IMG/VR virus record: IMGVR_UViG_3300042888_001738
Location: 1 to 64,000 of that record
Strand: one strand, 5' to 3'
DNA length: 64,000 nt
From: a virus
This document shows, piece by piece, positions 18,801-26,969 of this stretch (position 1 is its first letter; every line of letters starts with the position of its first letter). The notes under the pieces were generated by a model. It saw only the letters and a list, made by a program, of their open reading frames with translations. It searched no databases and was not told the origin of the DNA. A program made the translations under genes and the position numbers.

Positions 18801-19045
18801 TGTCAGGTAATACACCAAATCAAGAACAAATACAAATACACATTTCATCTGCATTCGATTCAGTAAATTTAATAACCAATAAAATAACTGAGCCAAGTAA
18901 TGATCAAACAAAAAATATTGTTTTAATTAATTCTAAACATTTACAATTAATGTTACTTAAAAAATGGTTTGTGGATAGTATTACAACACAACAATATACT
19001 ACTATAAATAATTGTATTATATCAGGAATGACTTATTGTGATTAA
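18797..19045 (+). CDS. Hypothetical 82-residue protein
   Basis: Overlaps the previous gene by ATGA, typical of translational coupling. Mostly polar, with a central helix (KHLQLMLLKKWFVDS) and two Cys near the end. No family recognised; it could be a small accessory factor of the modification cassette. Confidence 0.5.
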   Translation: MMSGNTPNQEQIQIHISSAFDSVNLITNKITEPSNDQTKNIVLINSKHLQLMLLKKWFVDSITTQQYTTINNCIISGMTYCD

Positions 19046-19089
19046 AGATTTATTTTGATTTTACTTTTTCTATTTTTTAATAAAAAAGT

Positions 19090-19968
19090 ATGGAAGAAAA
19101 ATATCTTGTTTGGCACATTGAGGGTGGTTTAGGAAAAAATGTTGCATCAACTTCATTATTAAAATCTTTAAGTGAAAAATATAATGATCGTAAGATAATT
19201 GTCGTAGCTTCTTATCCTGATATTTTTCTTAACAATCCTTACATTTATAGAGTCTATAGAGTTAATAACACACAATATTTTTATGATGATTTTATAAAAA
19301 ATAAAGATACTTTAGTATTCAGACACGAACCATATTTTGAATCCAATCATATTCATAAAAGAAAACATCTAATTGATAATTGGTGTACCCTTATGGATTT
19401 AGATTATGAAAATCAAATTCCACTGATATCTTTGAATTTAGTCCAACAAAGAAATTTATTTAAGTGGCAAAGAGAAAAGCCAACTTTAATTTTACAAACA
19501 AACGGAGGACCTTTCACTAGTGACGTGGTTTACTCTTGGACAAGGGACATTCCTTTTGATATCTCTTTAAAAATATGGGAAAAATTCAAAGACGAATATC
19601 ATATAATACAAATTTGTAAACCAAACTCAAGAAAACTACCTGATGTAGAAGTTGTTGATTATGAATTATCAAACATTGATTTATTCTCTATGTTGGCGAT
19701 AAGTGAAAAAAGAATTTTAATTGACTCTTGTTTACAACATGCCGCGGCAGGACTATCCCTCCCTTCTTCGGTATTATGGATTGGTACGTCACCAAAGGTA
19801 TTTGGTTACACCTTACATAATAACTTTACCGCAGAAATACCAAGACAACAAACAAAACACCCAAATTCTTATTTATTTGATTACTCATTAGATGGTGTTC
19901 CTTTTGAATGTCCTTATTACTCAATAGAAGAAATGTTTGACATTGATAAACTTTTAGAAAAAATTTAA
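19090..19968 (+). CDS. GT9-like (heptosyltransferase-fold) glycosyltransferase
   Basis: A 292-residue protein beginning with a Rossmann strand and a Gly-rich loop (VWHIEGGLGKNVAST). It continues with a second Rossmann-type half (PTLILQTNGGPF) and the motif ILIDSCLQHAAAGLSLPS, like the conserved 'SD.G..H.AAAL..P' segment of ADP-heptose:LPS heptosyltransferases and related GT-B enzymes. No membrane segment. It ends 2 nt before the APS kinase gene, so the two are co-translated. Sugar donor and acceptor cannot be read from sequence. A role in building fibre glycans is inferred from context. Confidence 0.65.
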   Translation: MEEKYLVWHIEGGLGKNVASTSLLKSLSEKYNDRKIIVVASYPDIFLNNPYIYRVYRVNNTQYFYDDFIKNKDTLVFRHEPYFESNHIHKRKHLIDNWCTLMDLDYENQIPLISLNLVQQRNLFKWQREKPTLILQTNGGPFTSDVVYSWTRDIPFDISLKIWEKFKDEYHIIQICKPNSRKLPDVEVVDYELSNIDLFSMLAISEKRILIDSCLQHAAAGLSLPSSVLWIGTSPKVFGYTLHNNFTAEIPRQQTKHPNSYLFDYSLDGVPFECPYYSIEEMFDIDKLLEKI

Positions 19969-19970
19969 TA

Positions 19971-20423
19971 ATGATTTATTGGTTTACTGGTCAACCTGGC
20001 GCAGGTAAGACCTCAATTGCTGAAGTACTAATTAACAAACTCCCAAAGAACACATTTCATGTTGACGGAGATGATTTGAGGGAGATCTTCAATAACAAAG
20101 ATTATAGTGAAACAGGAAGAAGAAAGAATATAGAACTTGCCCAACACATCACACATTTTTTACATAACAAAGGAACCAATGTTGTTGTAAGTTTAGTTTC
20201 ACCATATAGAAATCAAAGAGAAGAATTTAAACAAAAAATCGGTGACGATATTATTGAGATATATGTTCACACCGAAAATTTAAGAGGACGTGAAGATTTC
20301 CACGTTAAAAACTATGAGGAACCATTAGAGAACTTTTTAGATATGGATACCTCTGACGTTATAATAGAAACATGTGTTAATAAAATATTAGAATATGAAA
20401 AATTACATAGCCAAAGCAGATAA
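19971..20423 (+). CDS. cysC: Adenylylsulfate (APS) kinase-like enzyme
   Basis: A 150-residue P-loop kinase. The Walker A loop is GQPGAGKT (residues 7-14). DGDDLR (32-37) and the following SETGRRKNIELA and VSLVSPYRNQRE segments are the APS-kinase signature (DGDNVR, F..EDR.ENIRR, SFISPYR). The enzyme phosphorylates APS with ATP to give PAPS, the sulfate donor. At 150 residues it is shorter than typical APS kinases (~200), mainly at the lid and C-terminus. It lies in a tight operon with a nucleotidyltransferase and a DUF2061 protein and downstream of a sulfotransferase. An alternative is another small-molecule kinase of the same fold, but the signatures favour APS. Confidence 0.78.
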   Translation: MIYWFTGQPGAGKTSIAEVLINKLPKNTFHVDGDDLREIFNNKDYSETGRRKNIELAQHITHFLHNKGTNVVVSLVSPYRNQREEFKQKIGDDIIEIYVHTENLRGREDFHVKNYEEPLENFLDMDTSDVIIETCVNKILEYEKLHSQSR

Positions 20424-20793
20424 GAAAACCTCATCAACCGATCATCAATACTCAATGTTCGTAGGACGATGGCAACCACTTCACGAAGGGCATCAATGGT
20501 TATTTGGTCAAGCATTAGAAGAAGGTAAGAACGTTTTGATTTGTATTAGAGATGTCAAACCTGACGACAAAAATCCTTTTACCCCTGAAGAAGTTAAAAA
20601 AAATATTGAGGACCACTATGGTAACCTCATCACAGAAGAACGAGTTAAGGTTATTATTATTCCTGATATTGAGTCAATCAATTATGGTAGAGGTGTTGGT
20701 TATGATGTTATAGAACATGTTCCACCACAAAACATTCATGATATATCCGCAACCAAAGTTAGAGAACAAATGAAAAAGGAGGGTAAGATATGA
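20395..20793 (+). CDS. Nucleotidyltransferase of the HxGH (cytidylyltransferase-like) superfamily
   Basis: A 132-residue protein with FVGRWQPLHEGH (HxGH at residues 30-33) and a C-terminal ISATKVR like the ISxTxxR loop. Together these define the adenylyl/cytidylyl-transferase superfamily that includes NadM-type enzymes. It overlaps the APS kinase by 29 nt and the next gene by 4 nt, so all three are translated together. An internal Met at residue 21, just before the core, is a possible alternative start. The product could be an activated sugar, a cofactor, or conceivably APS, since ATP sulfurylase has a related fold. The sequence does not decide. Confidence 0.68.
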   Translation: MKNYIAKADKKTSSTDHQYSMFVGRWQPLHEGHQWLFGQALEEGKNVLICIRDVKPDDKNPFTPEEVKKNIEDHYGNLITEERVKVIIIPDIESINYGRGVGYDVIEHVPPQNIHDISATKVREQMKKEGKI

Positions 20794-21233
20794 AAGAAAA
20801 AATTAAAAAGTTTCAAATAAGATTTAACGTAAACTCCACATCTGAAAAAGACAGATGGAGATTAATAACGGATGGTGATGAACGACTTGTGTCTAATATC
20901 ATAATAGATGGTCATACCTACACTACTATGGATTGGATGGAAGAGATTGGTGAATATAAATGGCATGTGAGTTGTGAGGGTTACCTATCGGTTCAAAACG
21001 ATGTTGCGTATGTTGTCACGGTTAAAGAAGAATCTGTAATGACTCGTCACATTTTGAAGACAATTTCTTATCGGGTTTTAGGTACTTTGACTACCGTATT
21101 TACCGCATACTCTTTAGGTGTATCTCTTGAATTGTCGTCCTTATTAGGTGTTGGGGAACTTATGATCAAACCAACTCTATACTTCTTTCACGAAAGAGTA
21201 TGGTATAAGTACATACGTATTAAGAAAGATTAA
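20790..21233 (+). CDS. Two-domain protein: N-terminal beta domain plus DUF2061 membrane domain
   Basis: A 147-residue protein. Residues 1-85 form a soluble beta domain (RWRLITDGDERLVSNI...YKWHVSCEGYL). Residues ~90-147 match DUF2061: RHILKTISYRVLGTLTT, two hydrophobic segments and LMIKPTLYFFHERVWYK. DUF2061 proteins are small inner-membrane proteins that, as I recall, often neighbour sulfate-activation genes; that would fit here but I could not check it. It overlaps the nucleotidyltransferase by 4 nt. It might anchor the sulfation or sugar-activation enzymes to the membrane or move a substrate; both are inference. Confidence 0.65.
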   Translation: MKEKIKKFQIRFNVNSTSEKDRWRLITDGDERLVSNIIIDGHTYTTMDWMEEIGEYKWHVSCEGYLSVQNDVAYVVTVKEESVMTRHILKTISYRVLGTLTTVFTAYSLGVSLELSSLLGVGELMIKPTLYFFHERVWYKYIRIKKD

Positions 21234-21235
21234 GT

Positions 21236-21610
21236 TTAATATTCGTTGTAGGATTTCTCTTCAACAAACCCTGATCCGTATTTAAGATTTATTTCTTTTT
21301 TAATTTTAGCACGAACATCATTTGTGTGATAAACCGATCTTGCTAGTTCAATAAACTCTTCATCAAATTGTTTGTCTCTTTCTTTATCCCTTATTTTATC
21401 TTCAATAACCCAAAGTTTTTTATTAACCTCAAGTAATTTAAGATAATCCTCATCATGGCTAATATTTAATTCGGAAAAAACAATTTCATGTAAATAAAGA
21501 TACTCTTTATTAATGTTTGATAATTTTTCAACATCGAATATGTTTTCTTTTTTAATTTGTAGTATGGATAGTTTATCTACTATCTCTCCGATTGATGATT
21601 CTATTTTCAT
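21236..21610 (-). CDS. DUF6165-like small protein
   Basis: A 124-residue protein starting MKIESSIGEIVDKLSILQIK, a pattern I associate with DUF6165 proteins, which are found in sugar-biosynthesis and glycosyltransferase loci. The rest is charged and mostly helical. Its start overlaps the end of the upstream minus-strand glycosyltransferase by 4 nt, so it is translationally coupled to it. Function unknown; probably an accessory to glycosylation. Confidence 0.6.
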   Translation of the reverse strand: MKIESSIGEIVDKLSILQIKKENIFDVEKLSNINKEYLYLHEIVFSELNISHDEDYLKLLEVNKKLWVIEDKIRDKERDKQFDEEFIELARSVYHTNDVRAKIKKEINLKYGSGFVEEKSYNEY

Positions 21611-23910
21611 TGTAAAAGATTTTTTATTTCATTTATTACCATTTGAGGTGTTATTGATTTTTGACAAATGTGCTGTCTTTCAGTTCCTTTATATACGGGA
21701 CACCAATCCCAATCACCGGTGTCAAATACATGTACCGGATCGTTCCAACACTTAATACAAATATTGTTAGATACTCTTATAACATTAGATGTGAATTCAT
21801 GATCAATTTCACTAAATCCTGAGATCATGATAGTTTTTTTATTTAAAGCCCAATTAGCCCAAGAAAGTCCCGAACTTAAACCAACAAAAAATTCGGAATG
21901 ATATAGACAAGAAAAAACTTCATCCCAATCCGTACTTGTAATATTTATGGTACCATCAATTCTATATTCTTTAAGAGAAAGTATAACCACTGAGTATCCC
22001 ATCTCTTTGACCATTTTAGTTAACTCAACCCAATGATCGAAAGACCATTCCTTACAACCAGCAGTTGATTGTGGGCCAAATACAACATACTTAGAATTTG
22101 TTGGTCTTTCAGTTAGTTTGTGTTTTACACCATGATTTATCTCTTTATACTCTAAACCTAAAATATCGGTTGCGGTTTTTTGTAATGGTATTAAATTGGG
22201 TTGATTTGGATGTAAATTAAAATTTTTCCATCCACCGTTATCATCTCTAAACCAACCAAGTTTATATATAACATCACAATTAACTGACTCTCCTGGATTA
22301 ATAAACTCAATATCTTTATATGTTTCTAAACCTTTAAACCAATCATTACGGAAAGTACTGAGAATAACTTTACAATTTTTTTGTTTCATTAACTCAATTG
22401 CATAAGGTGCCCATGCGATCGTATCTCCGACAGACTTAGACTCAAAAGAAATCAAAACCTTTTTATTTTCAAGATTAAGTTGATCTATGATCTTTCCGTT
22501 AACTTTTATTGTCCAGGGCACATAATATTTTATGCCACATGTTGTCCACATATTATTGGTTATTGTGTCCGAATATTTTACCTTTCCATTATCATCAATA
22601 AACTCAACAAAGTAAGATGAATCAAAGTCACCAACGATCTCAACTTTAGGGCCTTCGAGGTATGAAACTTTAATTTGGTTTGTGTCTTTGGTTCTTGATA
22701 TAACTCCCGAATTAATTTTATCCGTAAACTCATCAATTTTTTCTTTACCTATTAATGCGATTTTTTCCCAAGAAAATTCATTTCTTAGTTCTTCACTTTC
22801 CTCAACTGATTTTTGTTTGTGTGAATTATAATTAGAATAGGCATCTCTCATAACACGAGATAAATCCTCAAAGTCTGGTTCGTAATAATTTCCCGGTAAA
22901 TCACTCATTGTATATCTACCATAATCATTTTCGTTAGCCGGTTTTTCACCAACTATTTTTACAGGTAAACCTTTTCCTTTGGCGAACTCCATTTGTGCTG
23001 AACATTCAGAATAGATTGATGGTGTACCACAAGCCATCGCTTCGATAAGTGGTAAATTCCACCCTTCAGATCTGGCACATGAAAGGAATACGTGACCCGT
23101 TTTTAGATATTTAATATAATCTTCTCTTGATGGGAAATGTATTATTTTAATTCTTGGGTCGGTTAAACCGTAGTTTAATAAACGTTCTTCGGTTGTTTTA
23201 AACCCGTCCATTTGTTCTCCCCACATATTATCGATAGATACGACCAAGTCAACTGGTTCATCTGGTGAAAATGTTTTAAGGAAAGTCTCAATAATTTCCT
23301 TTGTTGATTTTCTGTAATCCCAACGACCCATTAAAAGAAACTTAAACCTACCGTCTTTGTATTCATCAAGTTTTTCCACCGACTCAGGATAAAATGTATG
23401 AACATCAACCCCTTCAGGTACTACCTTAACTTTGTCGGGATCCGCACCTTGTTCTATTGTACATTCTCTTTGCCACTCACTCGGTACCCAAATTTCGTCA
23501 AACTCTAATAATTTTTTAAAAAAGTTTTCAGGTTGCCTTGTTGATTCCCATACGTTATACCCAATTTTAGGTCCAATATATTTGTCATAATATAAGTAAT
23601 GATTTGTCTCATTCAAAACTATATTAAAATCATGAAAAAATTCTTTTTCTTTTGATGGATAAATCTTGAAGTCACTCATTTTTCCATCCCCAACCCATAA
23701 CCTTTGTTGATATAAAATAGATTTATCTACATGATTGATATAAGGTTCGTTATCGTGAGGGGTATCGTTTAATCCAGTCCAAGATTCACCGATAGTAAAA
23801 TTTCTTACTTTAATTTGTGAATGTTTAGATAACTCTCTAAAAAAATCACGAGTGTGGTTATTGTAACCCGTGTTTCCGATATAAGACCCATGAACATAAA
23901 TTTTCGCCAT
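21607..23910 (-). CDS. Fusion of a GT4 glycosyltransferase and an autotransporter-heptosyltransferase-like domain
   Basis: A 767-residue two-domain protein. Residues 1-~390 are a GT-B enzyme of the GT4 type: HGSYIGNTGYNNHTR, DEIWVPSEWQRE, VVPEGVDVHTFYP, FLLMGRWDYRKS and the E-x7-E region SEGWNLPLIEAMACGTP. Residues ~450-767 are a GT9-like domain (ISFESKSVGDTIAWAPYA, VVFGPQSTAGCKEWSF, FFVGLSSGLSWANWAL). This domain ends with four cysteines, C718-x2-C721-x15-C737-x11-C749, in CIKCW, DWCP and HICQKSIT. This cysteine finger and the QKSIT...V end are characteristic of the TibC/Aah family, which attaches heptose to Ser in autotransporter repeats. The phage's Ser/Thr repeat fibres are obvious candidate acceptors (inference). 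Donor unknown. Confidence 0.75.
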   Translation of the reverse strand: MAKIYVHGSYIGNTGYNNHTRDFFRELSKHSQIKVRNFTIGESWTGLNDTPHDNEPYINHVDKSILYQQRLWVGDGKMSDFKIYPSKEKEFFHDFNIVLNETNHYLYYDKYIGPKIGYNVWESTRQPENFFKKLLEFDEIWVPSEWQRECTIEQGADPDKVKVVPEGVDVHTFYPESVEKLDEYKDGRFKFLLMGRWDYRKSTKEIIETFLKTFSPDEPVDLVVSIDNMWGEQMDGFKTTEERLLNYGLTDPRIKIIHFPSREDYIKYLKTGHVFLSCARSEGWNLPLIEAMACGTPSIYSECSAQMEFAKGKGLPVKIVGEKPANENDYGRYTMSDLPGNYYEPDFEDLSRVMRDAYSNYNSHKQKSVEESEELRNEFSWEKIALIGKEKIDEFTDKINSGVISRTKDTNQIKVSYLEGPKVEIVGDFDSSYFVEFIDDNGKVKYSDTITNNMWTTCGIKYYVPWTIKVNGKIIDQLNLENKKVLISFESKSVGDTIAWAPYAIELMKQKNCKVILSTFRNDWFKGLETYKDIEFINPGESVNCDVIYKLGWFRDDNGGWKNFNLHPNQPNLIPLQKTATDILGLEYKEINHGVKHKLTERPTNSKYVVFGPQSTAGCKEWSFDHWVELTKMVKEMGYSVVILSLKEYRIDGTINITSTDWDEVFSCLYHSEFFVGLSSGLSWANWALNKKTIMISGFSEIDHEFTSNVIRVSNNICIKCWNDPVHVFDTGDWDWCPVYKGTERQHICQKSITPQMVINEIKNLLQ

Positions 23911-23974
23911 ATTGTTTTCTTTTTATTGAAATATAGGGAACGTTGTATATATTTGAAATAGTAACTATTAAATA

Positions 23975-24985
23975 ATGAAATCAATTTTAATCCTCGATGC
24001 TTTTATTACCGATGAAGCTGACGAAAATTTATTAATCAACTTTATCGATAACATAAAAAGTCTTGGTGATGATGTATTATTAATGTCAAATACGACAATA
24101 TCAAAAAAAGTCCAAGATAAAGTTAATTATTTATTTTATGACAAACGAAATCAATTATTTACTAAAAAATACGACAACTATAAAGAGCTAAATTATTATA
24201 CAGTTCACGATTCATTCAAAGTGTCTAATTTTTTCCCTCATCCACAACCTCACGGTCTCTCAGTTTTAATTAGTTTATTTCGATCAGTTAAAATTGCAAA
24301 AGATTTGGGTTATACTCATTTCTATAAAATGGAATACGATGCAATTTTAGGTGAAGAAACTAAGAAAAAGATATTAGAGATGAATAAATCTTGTGAGTTA
24401 AACAATAAAAAAGGAGTCTTTTTTACGGGTATTGGTGATAATCGAGTTGTCGAAGCCCACTATTTTTTTTGTGAAATTGATTTTTTCCTTGATAATTTTT
24501 GGTGTATTGGTAGTGAACAAGACTATATCGAATACTTAGAAAAAGAAATTGGAAATAATGATTTTTTAACTATGGAAGAATTTATGTATATTAATTTAAT
24601 GAAACTCAATACCAATGACGTATACATCAATACAGGTTTGACAGAAATATTTTTTGATACATATTTTAATTCAAAACACACTAAAGTTTATTATGATGAA
24701 AAGTACAATCAATGTTTTACAAAATTTTACCATGTAAAGGACGATCCAAGTAAAATAATAATATATAGTGTAAATAAAAAAAATAGTCCTGATTTTAGAA
24801 AAATTATTGTATTTCATAAACATGATAAACAATCCGTATTCAACCAATCTTTTGGTGGATACAATACTTGGTCATATCATGTGATGGATAATGACGTTGA
24901 AAAAATGATGGTTTATGATCAAGAAGATTCATTCCTATATGAAGAATACTTTAAGGATATTAAAAATATAATAGAATTTTATTAA
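23975..24985 (+). CDS. Putative GT-A-type glycosyltransferase
   Basis: A 336-residue protein, divergent from the minus-strand GT gene across a 64-bp spacer. It begins with a GT-A-like Rossmann strand (MKSILILDAFITDEADE) and has FYKMEYDA near residue 125, an acidic motif where GT-A enzymes place their DxD. It shares layout with the next gene (an early YLFYDKRNQLF segment and an acidic ExDA motif), suggesting paralogy. TATATTTG at 23949-23956 resembles a Bacteroidota -7 element and may drive the operon. No donor or acceptor can be inferred. Confidence 0.55.
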   Translation: MKSILILDAFITDEADENLLINFIDNIKSLGDDVLLMSNTTISKKVQDKVNYLFYDKRNQLFTKKYDNYKELNYYTVHDSFKVSNFFPHPQPHGLSVLISLFRSVKIAKDLGYTHFYKMEYDAILGEETKKKILEMNKSCELNNKKGVFFTGIGDNRVVEAHYFFCEIDFFLDNFWCIGSEQDYIEYLEKEIGNNDFLTMEEFMYINLMKLNTNDVYINTGLTEIFFDTYFNSKHTKVYYDEKYNQCFTKFYHVKDDPSKIIIYSVNKKNSPDFRKIIVFHKHDKQSVFNQSFGGYNTWSYHVMDNDVEKMMVYDQEDSFLYEEYFKDIKNIIEFY

Positions 24986-24989
24986 AAAG

Positions 24990-25997
24990 ATGAATAAAGA
25001 TTTAATATGTATCACCGCGCATTGCCCTAATGAAGAAAAAAGAAGGGTGTTACATAATTTAGTATTATCCCTACAATCAATTAGAAAAGATTTTGATTTA
25101 ATGGTCATCAGTCATACACCCGTTACATTTGACGTACAAGAAAACGTTGACTGGGTTGTGTTTGATAGAGACAACGAATTACTAACTGATTGGAAATATC
25201 AAAATCAACCTTGGTTTTCACCTCACGAAGGTAAACACATACAATCAGTATTTTTTGGTGTAGGTAATACTTACCTTACATTACATAAACAGCTAATCAC
25301 CGGTTATGGTCACGCAAAAACATTTGGTTATAACAAGGTCCACTTTATAGAATACGACGCATATTTTAGTGATCATACAGAATTTTATGATAACTCAAGA
25401 ATTCTTGATGAATATGATGCGGTGATGTACACTAAAAAAGATGCCTTGTTTGAAATAAATCTTCAGTTCGGAATCGGCAATTTTCATTCTGTGAAGATAT
25501 CAACATTATCTGATAAGGCGTTTTACTTCAACCGTGAAATGATATTGAATGAGTTGGAAGAAAGTTCAGAAAAAACTACGGAGAAACGAACTCAAGATCT
25601 TTATGGTGAAAACGGTAATAAAATCTTTTTTAAAGATCATAACGTAATCACTAAGAACGGAAACATATTAAGAATTGTGGATTTCCATAAGGGTGAATTT
25701 GAAATGCAGTGGGCTGTTCCATTTTACGATCAGACTACGGATAATATTGATTTCATTGTTTGGAATGATTCTTCAGATAAACCATGTAATATTGTGGTCA
25801 TTCTGAATGACGATAAAATTATAAAGTTCTCTAATTTAGAAAAATTTAATTGGTCAATTAGTTCATTAGGAAAACCTAATGATGTGAAAAATATTAAAAT
25901 CATAATTAATGACAAATTAAAAAACAATATTACATTAGATGAAAGTAATATTGAGATGTTTAAAAAAACGAATTTCGTAAAATATGGTAAATCATAG
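24990..25997 (+). CDS. Putative GT-A-type glycosyltransferase, paralogue of the preceding gene
   Basis: A 335-residue protein starting 4 nt after the previous stop. The N-terminal half has MNKDLICITAHCPNEEKR, VDWVVFDRDNELL and KVHFIEYDAYF. The last of these sits at the same position as FYKMEYDA in the upstream neighbour, so both appear to be the same glycosyltransferase family. The C-terminal ~80 residues form a separate beta-like domain (IDFIVWNDSSDKPCNIVVI). It overlaps nothing but is clearly operonic with the genes at 23975 and 26000. Specificity unknown. Confidence 0.55.
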   Translation: MNKDLICITAHCPNEEKRRVLHNLVLSLQSIRKDFDLMVISHTPVTFDVQENVDWVVFDRDNELLTDWKYQNQPWFSPHEGKHIQSVFFGVGNTYLTLHKQLITGYGHAKTFGYNKVHFIEYDAYFSDHTEFYDNSRILDEYDAVMYTKKDALFEINLQFGIGNFHSVKISTLSDKAFYFNREMILNELEESSEKTTEKRTQDLYGENGNKIFFKDHNVITKNGNILRIVDFHKGEFEMQWAVPFYDQTTDNIDFIVWNDSSDKPCNIVVILNDDKIIKFSNLEKFNWSISSLGKPNDVKNIKIIINDKLKNNITLDESNIEMFKKTNFVKYGKS

Positions 25998-25999
25998 AA

Positions 26000-26968
26000 A
26001 TGATGATTAATGTATTAAACGTAGAACATAACGGTAATATATACTTCTCAGCTAATGAGGAAGTGGATAACGTGACTTTCAAAGTCATGGATAGGAAATT
26101 TGATTCCGAAATTTATATTAAACATTATGAGAAATTAATTAATGGTGTCACTTATTATATTAACATTAGTAGTGTAGTTTTACCGTTTTTAAAGGATTCG
26201 TACCTTATTATCCTACATGATGATAAATCATATAATGTTGATATAAAATTTCCTGAAGGTGACTTAGGTAATTTTTCACTTATTGGTAATACTTGTTTGG
26301 CTTGGAGAACTTATGAAAGATTCAATTTACCATACAATTCACCAACGATAGGTAATTTAATTTTGGACGACGAAGAATATGTTCGTTTTTGTGAACATAT
26401 TAATAGTTATTTGGATGTTGAAATGGTTTTCGGTGAAAGTAAGGGTAATGTTAATTTTAAAAATAATTGTGGTAATGTTAGGGTTATAAATCCCAACGCT
26501 CACATACCTTTAGATTATCCTATTAGTCATCATTTAGATGTTGAAATACATTGGATACACACAAAGTCTAAGGAATTGATTTTTAAAAATGGTGTTTATC
26601 ATTTTAAAGATTTGAGTGATCGAACACCTCTTGAGGATTATAAAAATAAATGGGAACGAAGATCACAAAGATCCAAGAATAAAGAAAAAATATTTTTATG
26701 GTCGGCGTCTGAAATGTTTAACATTCATGGAAATTGGAAAAGAAAACAATTAATTGATAGGTTTAAAAGTTTACCCCATAGAAGTATTTTTTTAACTGAG
26801 AGACCCGAAGAAGAATTTGAGGACGAGAATCATATTGTAAAATTCATTCCTGAATGGAGAGACAACAACCAATTCCAACGAGATTCGTCAGGAGGTATTT
26901 TATGGAATAATCAAGAAGATAATTCTGAAATCACGTATAATATAATTCAAGAAAAATTTTTAAAATAG
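26000..26968 (+). CDS. DUF1919-like exopolysaccharide-biosynthesis protein
   Basis: A 322-residue protein. An N-terminal ~90-residue beta domain is followed by FSLIGNTCLAWRTYERF and PYNSPTIGNLILDDEEYVRF. This matches the start of DUF1919 proteins (ISN.C.G...Y..LGL.YNSP...L...), which are found in capsule and polysaccharide loci and thought to be glycosyltransferase-like. A late segment (EKIFLWSASEMFN) is consistent with that family. It begins 2 nt after the preceding stop and the next gene starts 1 nt after it ends. The extra N-terminal domain resembles the C-terminal beta domain of the previous gene in size and style. Confidence 0.6.
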   Translation: MMINVLNVEHNGNIYFSANEEVDNVTFKVMDRKFDSEIYIKHYEKLINGVTYYINISSVVLPFLKDSYLIILHDDKSYNVDIKFPEGDLGNFSLIGNTCLAWRTYERFNLPYNSPTIGNLILDDEEYVRFCEHINSYLDVEMVFGESKGNVNFKNNCGNVRVINPNAHIPLDYPISHHLDVEIHWIHTKSKELIFKNGVYHFKDLSDRTPLEDYKNKWERRSQRSKNKEKIFLWSASEMFNIHGNWKRKQLIDRFKSLPHRSIFLTERPEEEFEDENHIVKFIPEWRDNNQFQRDSSGGILWNNQEDNSEITYNIIQEKFLK

Positions 26969-26969
26969 T

